This document shows, piece by piece, positions 49,601-61,150 of a stretch of 64,000 nucleotides of DNA (its first letter is position 1; every line of letters starts with the position of its first letter). The stretch lies in the NCBI RefSeq assembly GCF_043641665.1, contig NC_092203.1, forward strand, positions 10,145,067 through 10,209,066. The letters are read 5' to 3'. The notes under the pieces were generated by a model, which worked only from the letters and a program-made list of their open reading frames with translations, did not search any database and had not been told where the DNA came from. The position numbers and the translations under genes are program-made. The DNA is from Enoplosus armatus. Lineage: Eukaryota > Chordata > Actinopteri > Centrarchiformes > Enoplosidae.

Positions 49601-50894
49601 TGCTCACACACTTACTGCCGAAGACATGATGTTTTCTAAAAAGCATACACACACTTAAACACACTCCTCTCCTTCCCCTCCATTCCCTCTCTGCCGCAGA
49701 AGATGTGAAGGAAAAACATTTATAAAATAACTCCTACACACGTCAATACACACACACACACACATGCAAAGAAACACGCATGTACACTAACAATCACACA
49801 CACCAACACTCACTCTCCCTTTCACACTCACACAGTCATCAGATAAAAGCCAGAGGAAGTGGCAGCCGCCCTCGACTTGCTCTGGACTCTCCAGGGAGGC
49901 GAGGCGGCGCCGTCTGAGCAGAGGTACCCAAACTGTGCGGGCAGCAGAATCTACAGCAACTTTATCGCTCAGGAATCAAAGGAAAACACAGGCAGAACTG
50001 GCTCAAACCAGCATCTGATGCCAGGTTCATGTTCTAGCAAGGAAGAAACGATAATAATACCCTCTATTAATATCTGTTTGTTCTGGATGCGTACAATCAG
50101 GCTGAATCCATTTTCAGTGGAGATTCAGAAAGCATTTCCTCGGTCTGTGGAAACTAAAAATGCGGCCTTGTGCAAGTCATTCAGATGGGGGAGCGTTCAG
50201 AGGGACAAAAACTAAACAGCTACCTCATGATGGTGCTGGTTTTGTCTTGTTTGAGGGACTTGTGCTGCTGCTTTCTGTTAGAAAATGAATGGACTAAAAA
50301 GTGCAAACATGTTCATTTGCTGGTGCTCGAGTAATGTTATCTGCTGATGGCCTTTTATATCCCACATCATGGATAGTGCCAGTATTCAGTTTAGTCAACT
50401 GGTGTTTAATTAAAGTTTCCTACAGTTTGTTGAAATGACACCACAAACTTCTCTGATAGGTTTTCTTATTGCAAAATGGTATTTGCACTTTAATTTAAAA
50501 GAGGAACTTAAAAATATACATTAAATGATCAAAAGCAGGCGAGGAAGATTTTTTAAACTGAACTAAAATGTGTTTGGCACATAAAATCGGATGCAGTATT
50601 TTCTGTTTTTGAATGTACGCTGTACATGGTGAAAATGGAGACAGCCTGACTTTGATTCAGAGTATTTTCCGCTGCTTCCCGCGTACCTGTCGTAGCAGTT
50701 GACGTCGTCCAGCCAGCAGCCTTGCTTGACGACCTCCACGGTTCCCGAGACGTTCTTCCACGTGGCGAAGCAGTGTCGCCGCTTGTCTTTCTCGCCATAG
50801 CAGGGCTCGATGCCGCTGCGGTTGGTGCGCTCCTTCTCCCAGCTGGAGTTGTAGTAGGCGCATTCCTGCGTCTCCGAGCGTCCCAGGATGGCAC
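34419..50894 (-). CDS. acvr2a: ACVR2A, activin receptor type-2A (partial: exon 1 outside window)
   Basis: The CDS joins 50687-50894, 49360-49493, 47676-47830, 38926-39069, 38678-38821, 35863-36008, 35656-35770, 35164-35302, 34942-35072 and 34419-34613 on the minus strand (1,511 nt, phases consistent); an optional 24-nt exon lies at 43046-43069. The product is a single-pass Ser/Thr kinase receptor for activins, myostatin/GDFs and some BMPs that phosphorylates type I receptors. Visible: a ten-cysteine three-finger ectodomain ([10 protein letters not shown] to CCCEGNMC) with three N-glycosylation sequons (NSS, NRS, NVS), TM segment [16 protein letters not shown], glycine-rich loop GRFGCVW, catalytic lysine in [27 protein letters not shown], and the tail PPKESSL. 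The signal-peptide exon is missing, so the 5' end is partial. Fish can have two acvr2a copies; which one this is I cannot say. Confidence 0.96.
34942..35072 (-). CDS. acvr2a: acvr2a kinase exon 6
   Basis: 131 nt after TTAACAG, donor GTGAGC. Encodes [20 protein letters not shown] and [20 protein letters not shown]. Confidence 0.96.
35164..35302 (-). CDS. acvr2a: acvr2a kinase exon 5 (activation segment end)
   Basis: 139 nt after TTTTAG, donor GTGAGG. Encodes [20 protein letters not shown] and [20 protein letters not shown], with the APE motif and helix F. Confidence 0.96.
35656..35770 (-). CDS. acvr2a: acvr2a kinase exon 4 (DFG)
   Basis: 115 nt after GACTTAG, donor GTACAG. Encodes [20 protein letters not shown] and [18 protein letters not shown]. 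Its first base completes the arginine of HRD across the GC-AG intron. Confidence 0.95.
35863..36008 (-). CDS. acvr2a: acvr2a kinase exon 3 (ends at a GC donor)
   Basis: 146 nt after TCTCCAG. Encodes [20 protein letters not shown] and on to [20 protein letters not shown]. The exon ends CACAG before GCACGC. There is no GT that keeps the frame, so the donor is GC. Confidence 0.93.
36009..38677 (-). other. acvr2a: acvr2a intron
   Basis: 2.7-kb intron inside the kinase domain. AT-rich; no exon, RNA gene or clear mobile element recognised. Confidence 0.55.
38678..38821 (-). CDS. acvr2a: acvr2a kinase exon 2
   Basis: 144 nt after CTGTCCAG, donor GTGCGC, phase 0 at both ends. Encodes [20 protein letters not shown] and [20 protein letters not shown]; the same 48-codon length as the human exon. 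Confidence 0.95.
38926..39069 (-). CDS. acvr2a: acvr2a kinase exon 1 (glycine loop, catalytic Lys)
   Basis: 144 nt after CTCTACAG, donor GTATGA, phase 0 at both ends. Encodes [20 protein letters not shown] then [20 protein letters not shown] and AVKIFPIQ. Confidence 0.96.
39596..39780 (+). repeat. tRNA-derived SINE remnant
   Basis: GGAAGGTTGCCAGTTTGAAC is a decayed tRNA B-box region, followed by TACCACTGAGCAAGGCAC, which I recall from a common fish tRNA-SINE. The A-box side is weak and the tail is short. Confidence 0.5.
41010..41330. repeat. GCTAGC/CATGCTAAC dispersed repeat
   Basis: Contains ACATCAGCATGTTAGCATTG, TGAGCATGCTGAAATACAG and CCTCACAGAGATGCTAGCAT, a string of words that I recall from a very abundant teleost repeat. 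No open frame. Family not named. Confidence 0.45.
42689..42709. repeat. CA microsatellite
   Basis: About ten CA units, 340 bp from the microexon. Confidence 0.9.
43046..43069 (-). CDS. acvr2a: acvr2a candidate 24-nt microexon
   Basis: On the minus strand a pyrimidine-rich tract (CTCTGTTTGCTTCTTATG) and CAACAAG acceptor precede CAC GCC TTT CAC ATT ATG GTG GAG, then a GTAAGA donor. It encodes HAFHIMVE, in phase 0 with both flanking exons, and would insert eight residues between the TM segment and the kinase. An eight-residue juxtamembrane insertion is the form I recall for the neural isoform ActRIIA-N in mouse. The AAG acceptor is weak and a TGC lies 23-25 nt upstream of it, both usual for SRRM4-dependent neural microexons. 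Confidence 0.65.
44541..44940. promoter_or_regulatory. Candidate intronic enhancer (TAAT-rich)
   Basis: Contains GCTAATGATCATTAAGC, ACAATTACTTTTGCATC (octamer-like TTTGCAT) and TTTTAATTACGG then GATTTAGATTAAATG, a density of homeodomain-type sites with balanced composition. Purely a guess from word content. Confidence 0.25.
47676..47830 (-). CDS. acvr2a: acvr2a transmembrane exon
   Basis: 155 nt after CCCCACAG, donor GTAAGT. Encodes [20 protein letters not shown] then the TM core and the intracellular [18 protein letters not shown]. Two bases complete a threonine split with the previous exon. Confidence 0.96.
47831..49359 (-). other. acvr2a: acvr2a intron 3
   Basis: 1.5 kb between ectodomain and TM exons, without recognisable features. 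The GC-richer part near 48.15-48.37 kb has no exon signals that fit. Confidence 0.55.
49360..49493 (-). CDS. acvr2a: acvr2a ectodomain exon 3
   Basis: 134 nt after CTCTGCAG, donor GTATGT. Encodes [20 protein letters not shown] and [20 protein letters not shown]: the CCC cluster and final cysteine of the three-finger domain, then a Pro/His-rich stalk. Confidence 0.95.
49494..50686 (-). other. acvr2a: acvr2a intron 2
   Basis: 1.2 kb, containing CA repeats at 49542-49560 and about 49.75-49.82 kb. No other feature recognised. Confidence 0.55.
50687..50894 (-). CDS. acvr2a: acvr2a ectodomain exon 2
   Basis: 208 nt after CCTCTCCAG, donor GTACGC. Encodes [20 protein letters not shown] then [20 protein letters not shown] and [13 protein letters not shown]. 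The first two bases complete a glycine begun in the signal-peptide exon, so the gene must continue to the right. Confidence 0.96.
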
Positions 50895-53405
50895 CTGGAG
50901 AGGACGAACAGGGCAGTGGCATTGTTAAGACAGACGTGGGGTAGATAAAGGTTAAAAAATAACAACCACTCTATCAAATATTTTACCAGGTCCCTCAAAA
51001 ACTTGTGAACGCAGCTGCTGAATTTGGGGATTTACAAGCCACTGTGGCTGGGAGATGAAAAAGTTATTTTCCTCCTCTGTCATTGACAAAGAAGATCATT
51101 TAGTTTTGTATCAATAACTGGGCGAAAGACATGTCTTTATAGCCTGAAAGCATGAGATATAGTGAAGTCATAAAACATTTAGTAATAATAAAATTCACTT
51201 CTGTGCTAGCTTCTTTATTTTATCCAAGTTCCCAAGTGCTTTTGAGTCAATACACCAATGAAAAATGAAAGCTTTTCAAAGATGAACAATAAAAACCTGC
51301 CAGGCATGACTGAGAAAATAAGTCTATAGGAAGAGAAACCAAAATCTGGTTCACAAACACAACACAGCCCAGCCAATCCACGTCCCTCCCCACCAAAATA
51401 AAGGAGACTCTGATTTCCTGCGGACAAACACAGACAGCAGCTTTTGGCAAACCGATATCCAGGGGAAAATACTGCATGACAGCTCGTCAGTTTAGCGTCG
51501 CTGCTGCCGCCTCTCATCACCTGTCAGACAGTTAGTCCAGTTTAGACTGCTGACAAGACTGAAGATAGTCAGCCTCAGTTCGCTTGCTTCCTGGTTCAGA
51601 CACACAGGAAACCAGGATTGCTTCCTACGCATCCTTTTGTCCCTCTTCCTAAAAAGGTGCAATGAGTTTTTATTGTTCCGGTGTCGACTCTCAGTCACAC
51701 AGATGCATTGTCCAGTGCTCATGAGAAAGGCTGATTTTTCTCCTTTTCACTCCAACATTTCTGCTGAAAAGAGGTGTATAGAAATAGGATCTTTTATGTA
51801 TTTGTTTATATTTTATTTACTTTTTTTTTTATTCTGCCAGCCTGCAAGGATTGGCACTCTTAACCTTACCGGCTTTTATTTATTGTTGCTTTTAATGTCT
51901 CAAAAGTGCTCCGTGATTTAACAGAAAAGCACAGCACAAATAAAGAATAATGCTCCAATTTATGTGATCATTATCCACTCTCCTCTGCCAGTGAAATAAT
52001 GTCGCAGAGCAAAAGTGTCCTGTCTGCCCTGACCGTGTCTCTAATCACAGTAGCTTCCAGAAATTAGGGCTTAGCTTGTGTAATGGAGGTTACCTTTATG
52101 AAGATCATGTATTTTTCAATAAAATGGCTTTTTAAGTAATGCCAGTTAATGCCAACCCAGGCCCTGGAAGCGCCGCAGGTCTCTTTTCAACTACATTAAC
52201 AGCTGCAGATGGAAGAGAGAGGAGAGTGGCTACTTCACTGGCAGGCGAGGTCACTCTGCCTCTTAGCAGCACTGACGGCATTTTTTTCCCTCGTCAAATC
52301 CATTTCCCATGAAGCCCCAAACTATTTCACAGCAACAGGTGCAACTGTGAGCTGTTGCCTGTGTGATCGAGAGCAAATGGCAAAGAGAGAGAAAGATGGT
52401 CTGGGCTGATGACTGAGTGGAGCCCAAATAAGCGTACAGTGTGTTGAAAATGCAGAAATAATTTATATAGAAACACATGTGAACATTGAAAAGAATGTAC
52501 GGAGACATGAAAGCAAAGAAAAACACAAGTCAATATTCCCACAGAGGTATTTTATATCTGCTCGTGGAAAAAATGAGAGTGCACATAAGCATAAATACCG
52601 CCTGAGGGAGGATTGCATCATGTGACACCATGTGCTCTTAATTTCCCTCCCTCCTGCAGACTCTTTGAAAATGCCTTTAATGCAAACAAATCACTTTCCA
52701 GATCTGTTTTTAATTGTACATTTTGTTTATTCAAATAAAAAACATATTTGACTGCACAAAATTAAGTTGTGGAAGCAAAGTTTGAGTTCAAACCGCTGCT
52801 TGAGCAAAATCAAGCCAAGGAAAAAGGAAAATTAACTAACTGTGTTTGTTAAGTTTATCCACTCCATCAGGCCCCTCAGCGGTTTACGTGTCCATCGTAT
52901 GGCGCCTGGTTTCTATTCTTCCTATTCTTCCTGGATGGGGATGAATGCGTCGCTCCCTTCACTGGCTCTCTTGGGAGCTGAAGGCGATAATTACGGAGAG
53001 GTATGCGGAGGTAAAGCGGAAGGTTAGCTCATTAGCCACTTCTGGCGTAACAGCATTAGCCTTGCTAGCGCTGATCCCCATGGACGAGGTGCTTGGCATT
53101 CGCATTTCCATTTTACTCGGAGTGATTTACAATGAATGCAGCAGAGGGATAAGCCCGAGTTCCAGTATCAACTTCATTACAAGCAACTCATAATAATGAG
53201 TGTGCAGCGCACGGAAAACAGGTGGAACAAAATACCGTACGTTTGTGTTGCTGGAGAACTGACGGCGGATAAATAAAACGTACTACATCATCTAGATTTA
53301 TCAGATTTTAGTTTGTCTCGAAAACATGTAGAAACCTACTGAAGGTCACGGTAATTTAAATAATAATAATAAATATTTAATCATAATACAAGCCATGGTT
53401 TCAAA

Positions 53406-53589
53406 TAGGGCTGAAACTAACGATTCAGTCCCTCTCTCTAGAATATAGTGAAAAATGCATCAAATCCTCACATTTGAGAAGTTGGAACCAGCAAATGTTT
53501 GGCATTTCTGCTTGAAAAATGACAGAAACAATTAATTCATTATTAAAATTAGAGAGTAATTGATTAATTGACTAATTGTTGCAGCTCTA
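53406..53589. mobile_element. hAT-like MITE with terminal inverted repeats
   Basis: TAGGGCTGAAACTAACGATT at the left and AATTGTTGCAGCTCTA at the right are inverted copies of each other with few changes. The interior (AAGTTGGAACCAGCAAATG, TTGCTTGAAAAATGAC) matches a non-autonomous element that I recall as widespread in teleosts. Confidence 0.65.
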
Positions 53590-55002
53590 GTTGCTGCACT
53601 GACACAAAGGCTTACAGTGTATACGCACTAAGACAAACTTTGCCTTATGTAAACTGATGTATTTCTAAATATGACAGCGTTCAAATGTAAAAAGCGAGAC
53701 AAAAAGCCTGCCTGTCTTTGTTCTTCAGCCAAGGCGAGCTGCAACACCTCAACAGCTCCATTGATAACGCCTCCATTCAAGGTATTACACTGTGTGAGAA
53801 AGAGCCATGTGAACTGCAAATACAGCGCCCCGTTGTAAATACAGCCGTTTAGAGCGCAAATCAATCGCTTCTCTGGAATGAGGTGACAGCACAGGACGGC
53901 TGCCTATAGCGCCGTGTGCCAAAGGTGGGCAAGAGCGGCCCGGCAGTATGGCGGATATGAAGGATATGAAGGATATAAAGCAGAGAAATCAATCTTCTGA
54001 CAAAGTCGCAGCTCAGAGTTCACTAAAGCGGATAATGTCACTGAGTGCAGAGCCTACACGAGCGATTGTGCAAGGACATACAATAGGGCTTCCACCCACA
54101 AGCACACATACGGGCAATAAAGAGAGAAGCCTCTTTGTCTCCGCGAGATATTTCACACATGGAAATGTCAACCATGAGTGGCACAGGCTCACTTTGTTTG
54201 TAGAAATGAAGGTTTGTTGGAGAGAACGATCGAGAAAGAAATACGGCATTGGGTGACGAGCGGGATGCTGTTAAATCAAGGCTGTCCTCTTAGTAATGAC
54301 GCAAGTAACATATATTTAATTCATTACATACGAAAGGAAAACGTCACCAAGTGTCAAAATAAAAGGATGGAAAGCTTTGAACGGAAGGAAAATAAATGAG
54401 CTAAAAGCAGCGGCGTGCTATTTGTCTTAATCAACATGCCGAGCTAATTGATAATAACGGCTGATTGTGAGACCACGATGGAAGGTCAGCTCAACTGGCA
54501 CAGACGACATAAACATCTATTTAAACTTGATATAGAGTCCATGCATAATCTACATCATAGTGAGGCCACAATAAACCAAAGAGTTTTTGTGATTGTAATT
54601 TAATTGATGGCCTCCTCCAAAAGGAAAGCTTTGTGTGTCCTTTCCTTCGTCGAGATGAATATTTGCTCACAAGGGACAGAAACCGAGACTATCAATAGAC
54701 GTACAATCAGTCAAATCACTGAGGCACCTTACGGAGTGTATGTTTTTCCTCTTCTCCTGAAAAGAAATGACCACATAGCATTTAATAGCGGTTCCTTTCT
54801 CTCCTCCAGTCATACAAGAGATTTATCAAGGTTAACCGCGACCTACTTTAGCTGCGGACATTTCAGCAATGCCTCCCCTGCAAAACGTCTAAACACCCGA
54901 CCCACTTCTCAATCCGCTGGGGCTTTTTCTGAAAAACTGCTTCTCACCCCTCGCTAGCTGCCTGGTGGCTCTGAAAATTCACTCTGACATTTTAAATTTT
55001 AC

Positions 55003-55110
55003 ATTTTGGGCTTTTAGCTGATGCTCTTTTCCACAGTGATTAAGCTCCCAGTTCCCACCGAACTTACAAGAAATGAACTGTGAGGATGCAAGAAATTCCT
55101 GCAACCACAG
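55003..55110. repeat. Dispersed repeat with CTTTTAGCTGATGCTCTT
   Basis: The 18-nt word at 55011-55028 is identical to 60948-60965 and is preceded by TTTACATTTT in both places. A common fish dispersed repeat by recollection. Confidence 0.5.
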
Positions 55111-56284
55111 AGTGATCAGATACGGCAATTAGACAGGATTTTTTTTAAAGAACAATTAGACTGCAAAACAGGGGATGTGATTCACTAGAGACAGTGTAAT
55201 ATGAAGATGAAAAAGATTGTGAACTTGGCAGAGATGCTGCGACTGGAGGAAATTACTGATTATCTGCAGCCGGCTCTGAAAATTCAATCTTTTGTACGGC
55301 GGCCAAGAGGTCACGTTAGGTAGAGGCAATTCAGGGAACCTGCGACACTGCCAGCAGGACACAGAGGGTGATGCTCTCCTCTTTGATAGCCAGGTGCACT
55401 GCGATAGACCTGAAGGCTGCTGGAAAAATAGCCAACTTTCTGCAGGCCCGAGTTCACCCAGAGCTTCACACCACATCCACGAAATTGATTCAAGCTTCAA
55501 TGTTCAATCACTCGGGGCAAGTTTGCAGCAATGCCACGGATAATTGACTAAATCATAGTTAAGAAACAAGTGACACAGGTTGTTGTTAAGCTGGGGTCAA
55601 ACTAGCAGAATGAATGACTTCTTTAAGATGCCGCAAACTACTTTTTCTTTTCTATTTGTGTTTTTGTAAAATTAAGATACTAACAAGTTGTTAAAAAGGC
55701 CAAATTGAGTATGGAGTATTGAACACACAAGGGGCTGCACACCAACGAAAAGAAGAAATGCAATCATGGAGGTCTGGTTTAATACATCAACAGGATTTTT
55801 GCCTCCATCTTATCCTCCATCTCAACAATTACAAGGTAAACTGTAGAATTAGTGCTGACAGTTGAAAATGATTTATTACAGCAAGAGATAAAAGTTTTGA
55901 AACATGTCAAAGAACTAAAAACATCTTAAAGATTGCTTCAAAATCCCACGATATAAAGTTTGGGTTTCGGAAGTCCGCTGCCTTATTGGTTGTTTCCATT
56001 ATTTCTCTCTTCAATTGTGAAATGTGACCATAAGCAATTCCTCCTCTAAGCATGTCCTATTATGAGCCCGAGCTGAGTAATAGCACAAATTCACTTTCTT
56101 ACTCAAATGACACGTACTCTCTCGACCGCCGCCTCCATCTAAAAACACAAGCCAGACTTCCGAAGAGGAAACAAAAATCACAAGGGAGAGCTACATCAGA
56201 TCCTGTGTATCAGCACATGTCTCTTTATTAGAGGGCTACAAGGTAGGAGCCACGCGGCAGAGATGGTTCTGGTCTGATCTGCGG

Positions 56285-56430
56285 CCAGGCCAGTGAGGTG
56301 CATGCTGGGTGGGAAATGACCACCAACCACCTGCCAAATGTTGGAGAAATTTCGACTAGGCCACTTTGGCAGGTAGCCAGCTGACGCCCGGGGGTTTTGT
56401 TCTCTCTGCTCCAAAACTAAAGCTGGCTGG
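56285..56430. repeat. Dispersed repeat (GCCACTTTGGCAGGTA)
   Basis: ACCACCAACCACCTGCCAAA, TTCGACTAGGCCACTTTGGC and AGCTGGCTGGTGAAAC appear in order, like the elements at 31.0 and 4.2 kb. Confidence 0.4.
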
Positions 56431-58176
56431 TGAAACAGATAAAGTGCCTGATTAATTTAGGAGTCCTTGAGCTTGTGTGGCAGGAAGGGAAAAACAGTTC
56501 TGTTCCTCTGAGTTTTAACAGCAACACTAACTGTAAGGAGAGGAATAATAACACCTGCTAAAGAGGCTCCACTTTAGCCTCACAGTTTTGAACACAAATC
56601 ATATCTCTATATAAATAAACGTATAACTGGCCCGTCTCCATTGCCAGTTGTGTTAACACCACAATGATTCAACCTATACCGCGTTCAAGAAAGCTTTGCT
56701 GCTCCAAACACACCGACAGCTTTTTTCCTTTTTCTTCCCGTCACATGGGAAGCTTCACAGTGATCTCTGGGTAACACCACAGCAGCACTAAGCTCCACAG
56801 ATGCAGAAAAAGAAATTTACAAAATAGTAATAATTGCATTAAAATGTGACATTTCAGACCCAAGAACTGTCCGTCAGGCATGTTTTGCCTGACAACTGCT
56901 GAGGAATACAAGAGCTAATATCCAATTTCCTCTCTGTTGCTGGTCACAGGGGCAGGCTGTGCTGCACTCTGCTCTGTAGCCTCATAATGAAGTGGCATTT
57001 TGGCGGGCCAGGCCTGCACTGGGCGCTGCATGCACCGAAGTAGGTAAACAACTCATTCATCAAGGCTTTTTTTGTGTGCCTGCCAGGAGCAGGGATTGTT
57101 CGTTATGATGGAATTTGTTCTAAGGATCAACTTATCATCTGCGTCCGGGCACAGATGAAATAGATTTGAGGTGATGTATGGTTGTTCGGGGCGCTGGTTT
57201 GTGTGGGAATATGTGCGACCAGCGCTAAAATCAAATGTGAGTGATGGTTTTTGAGTAGCGTTGAATAAAGAAGTTAGGCTCTGAGGCCAGGGGTCAAAAA
57301 GCTTTCTGCAGAGTTGGCCTCCTGGCTTGCCAGCAATGCTTGTTGTTGCTGCTGATGCAATTTGACACTCCTCCCCCACATAACTCACTCAAGACACAAC
57401 TAAATACAGCTTTCGCATGTGTGAATAACCACATACATTTAGGAGAAAACTTCTAATCATAGTAGCGTTAACACCTTGCTGCACCCAGTGAAAAAAAGCG
57501 GCGGTAGCGTCTGAAAAACGTCTTCCATATATCCTGCAAATATTCTGCACTAGTTCTGTCATGTTGTGCAGTAGAGCAGCAGAAGAAGCAGTCGAGTTTG
57601 GACTGTGAGTGTATCAGAGCGATATGGAGGGAGGGAAATTGAACAATTTGACATGGCTTCGAGGTCAAGTTGGGTTCAGGCAATAAACTTTTGTAAGCTG
57701 TAACCTGGATCGAGCTACAAGCCTAAACAAAACCGGCTGAAATGTAAGTCCTGCGCTGTACTCTTCTCATAAAAAGGTGGCTCATTAAACAGATAAGTTA
57801 CTGTTACGAGCATGTTTTTAGATTAAAAAAAAAAAAAAGCTACGTGTCTGCGTGTAATTTCCCTGCAAGATGGAGCAAACATTTGTTGTGTTGGGGACAA
57901 GACTTGCATCTTGTTGGCATATCATAATGAGCAAGCAATGAGATTACATTGAAAAAAAATAACAATTCATTTGAACAAACTAAAGGCAGCTATACTTCTC
58001 CACATCCAACGTCTCTTTTTGCACCACCGCCATCAACTCGAAAACACAGGCACTGCCGGTTAGAAATGCATCCCACCACTTGCCTTTAGGGCAGCTCCTG
58101 GCCGGCATGGATAAAGATTTTTTACACCATTTATAGCTGTTTGACTATCACAGGCATTAGGCACCAAGTGCAGCAT

Positions 58177-58197
58177 GGGGGGGGGGGGGGGGGGGGG
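58177..58197. repeat. G21 homopolymer
   Basis: Twenty-one consecutive G on the plus strand in acvr2a intron 1; its length is likely to be uncertain in assembly. Confidence 0.95.
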
Positions 58198-59278
58198 CAC
58201 TGGCCCGCGGCGAGGTTACCACCTGAGTGTATACTGCACACTATTTCAGAGCTGGTGGCAGATCCCATTGCACAAAGTTCGATAAGAAGTTAGCTTTGGT
58301 GCTTAATCTGCGTTTCTGTGATGTGAGATATATCATATAATAATCACAAAAATGATTATAGAAGAGATGTTGGAGAGTATAGAGTGGTCCAGAGACAGGT
58401 GAGGTTTGTCTTTTGGATGTATTTTAGTGGAAAATGTTTATTTTCTCCAGCAGGAGTGGTGATCTAGTTGCTGTGGCTGAATGAATAGAGGTGCCAGTCT
58501 AGTCTGTGCACAGAGACGCTCACAGCCAGACTACCTTACAGTAGACAGTCATTTTACAGAGTACTTGCTGGAGTCCTACGTTAATGCTCAATCAGATGGT
58601 GTCGTGACATGGCAGGGGTGGTCGGGTTGGCCTGGGTGAGCTGGTCACAAAGACTGCACTCTTTCCACAGGCAGGAGGAGGGGGACACGGTAGAGGGGGG
58701 GCATTGAAAACCTCAGCACTCAGCAACTGAATCCAATCCCTTTAATCCCCGCTGGTATGCCCGAGCTACAAACGCCCATTGGTCTTCGCCTCAATTAGCG
58801 CTGATGGGGCCGGTTGCCGGACGGGTCAGGAGAGCGCCTGGGTCTCTCGCCGTGAATCGCCGCAGACTGTACCGTTTGTACAAGGAGCACATACCAGCGT
58901 AGCCCCGTGTCCCTCGTGCGTAATGGGCTGCAGTGGGCCGCTGCATACCGTACATTCTTTACAGAACGAGCAATTTAAAACTCCTTGTTATCTCTCGCAG
59001 GGTACTGTAGAAGGATCTGCAAAACCCCCTACACATCCCCCGCCTGCCCCTCTCCCCATCCCCTCTGTGCTTGAATTGTTTGGATTTATTTGAAGGGTGT
59101 GTTAAGTGCCACTTGGGCTTAAAGCTGAACCGTGTATTGAGTTTGCAGTGATATAGCAATATCACAAAGCCTGCAGCACGGGCATTTCAATTCATTTTTA
59201 TAAAACAAGCAATCAATGACTGAAGTATGGTGGGGGAGGGAGAGAGGCACAGAGAGAAGGAGACTGGCAGACAAGCCA

Positions 59279-59302
59279 TTATATATATATATATCTATAT
59301 AT
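59279..59302. repeat. AT microsatellite
   Basis: TA/AT run with one C interruption. Confidence 0.95.
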
Positions 59303-60450
59303 GAAGAGGAGGAGATTGGTCCTTTGTGAGCCCAGTCCAGTTCAGTGAGAGATTTCCCATAATCCACTGCTGTAAAGCTATTGAGTGTGCTCCAAGCACC
59401 CATCACAAGGTAACACAGACTTACAATAAAACCTTTAAAAACAGTGTCACAATTCATAATGCAAATAGCATTACAGCCAAGGTAAGCAAAATATGACACT
59501 GTGTTCACCTCCTGCAGCTTTTCTTACAGGAGAAACCAAAAAGAGGAGAGACAGTCTTGAAGAAGTACAGAAATCCACACTGTGGTGAAGGTTAGCTGCT
59601 GCTGATGGACCCCCCCCATTCTGAGTCATCTCACGTGGCCCTCCAAGACATGTTGTCTGCCGTTCAATTATGTTCGCTGTTTGCACTCGCCGGAGTTCAC
59701 ATTTGTACAAGACAAACCAATAAACCGTTGGGAGTCAATAAACCCCCCCTCTTTCATCCATCCAGCCATCAGACGACCTCGCTGACTCCCGGCTCATCTT
59801 TATATTTAGTGTAAACTAATGACACATACTGGTCACGAGGCCCCTCGCAGCCAAAATAAAACACCAACACTTGTGTATTTTTAATTGAGATTATATTACA
59901 GATGCAGTAAGCTAAGAATTTGACTCCCCTCGATGTAGAGAATAACCATAATATATCTGCAAGGTCTATAGTTTTGTTTTATCGATGCTGATGATGACTC
60001 AGTGATTACCAGGCACTGCTGAGATTTCAAAACTCTCTTTCCCGTCAGAGGAAAAAAACTTGTCGACAAGTAAGAGTTTTTCAAGACTGAACAAATCCCC
60101 TCTTCACCTTGCTGGCAATTCAGACGGAGGTTTGAGTTACAACTGAGCCCCCAGTGTCAAAAGACAAGTGAGCTACAAGAGCTTGCATTCAAGGCAAAAA
60201 ATTGTTCAAATCAATAATTAAAGACCTGTTGATGTTTCTGCAGGTCACGTGGCTGCTGCTGCATCCTCAATGACATGTGAGGTTTATTAGATAGTGACAC
60301 AAAGTGACAGCAACAATAAAGGCGGGATGATGAACCAACAATCTCACGGCACGCCGAGTCCCAGAGACACCATTACCCCTTTAGTGGTTTTGGTGATAAG
60401 AGGTTAGAGCGACCTTCATGACAGTGAGGAATCTTGGCAAGAGATGGATG

Positions 60451-60490
60451 AAGAAGAGGAGGAGGAGGAGGAGGAGGAGGAGGAAGGAGG
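60451..60490. repeat. GGA trinucleotide repeat
   Basis: About 40 bp of GAA/GGA units, purine-only on the plus strand. Confidence 0.95.
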
Positions 60491-60932
60491 GAGCGTAAAG
60501 CAGGCGAGGACCCTTGAGAGAGCCTGAAACAAGAGCATGATGAATGTACAGCTCGCAGTTTTTAATCAAGGATCAAAGCAGGGCCTCTCCGTCTGAGCAG
60601 CCAGCCTGTCTAGACTGAAACTCTCCCAAGCACATAAAGCAACATCTGCAGGATGCATTAATTACAGTAAAGGACCGTTCTAGACCGCTCTCTGGGGTAC
60701 CGACACATCAAGTGGTCTAGACTTAAATCGTCTTATGGATAAAGCTATTCATATATACAGGACTATCTAAGTATATCACCGCATATCTCAAAAAAATAGG
60801 CTCCACACTAAAGGTGGTGCTGTTTTTTCAACGCTGGACTTACTATCTTCACTGTCATTTGTTTTAATTTGAGTCAGTAACGGTTACAGGGGCAATTCAT
60901 CGACTTCCCATTAAAGAGGTACACTCGATCTG

Positions 60933-61150
60933 CATTTACATTTTAAGCTTTTAGCTGATGCTCTTACCCGACATGACTTACAATAAGCTGAGCAGGTAGG
61001 GTCCTGCTCAAGGACGCGTTGACAGGATGAATGCCTGTAGCGGATGTCCAACATTTGACCTGTTGGTTACAGGGTGGACTCTGTGGCTTCCTGTCGGCCC
61101 CACTGACCCACTTGTCTCCTGCGACTACACAGTGAACCAGGTATAGGCAC
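60933..61150. repeat. Dispersed repeat with CTTTTAGCTGATGCTCTT
   Basis: Longer copy: CATTTACATTTTAAGC, the shared 18-nt word, GACTTACAATAAG, then GTCCTGCTCAAGGACGC. This order is typical of a teleost repeat family that I cannot name. Confidence 0.5.

Noticed and set aside
53948..54256. 102-codon frame starting MADMKDMKDIK
   Set aside because: The start is a small 9-bp tandem duplication; the rest is not protein-like and there is no context for a gene on the plus strand.
58779..59093. Plus-strand 104-codon frame in acvr2a intron 1
   Set aside because: No domain, no splice partners; open because of local GC content.
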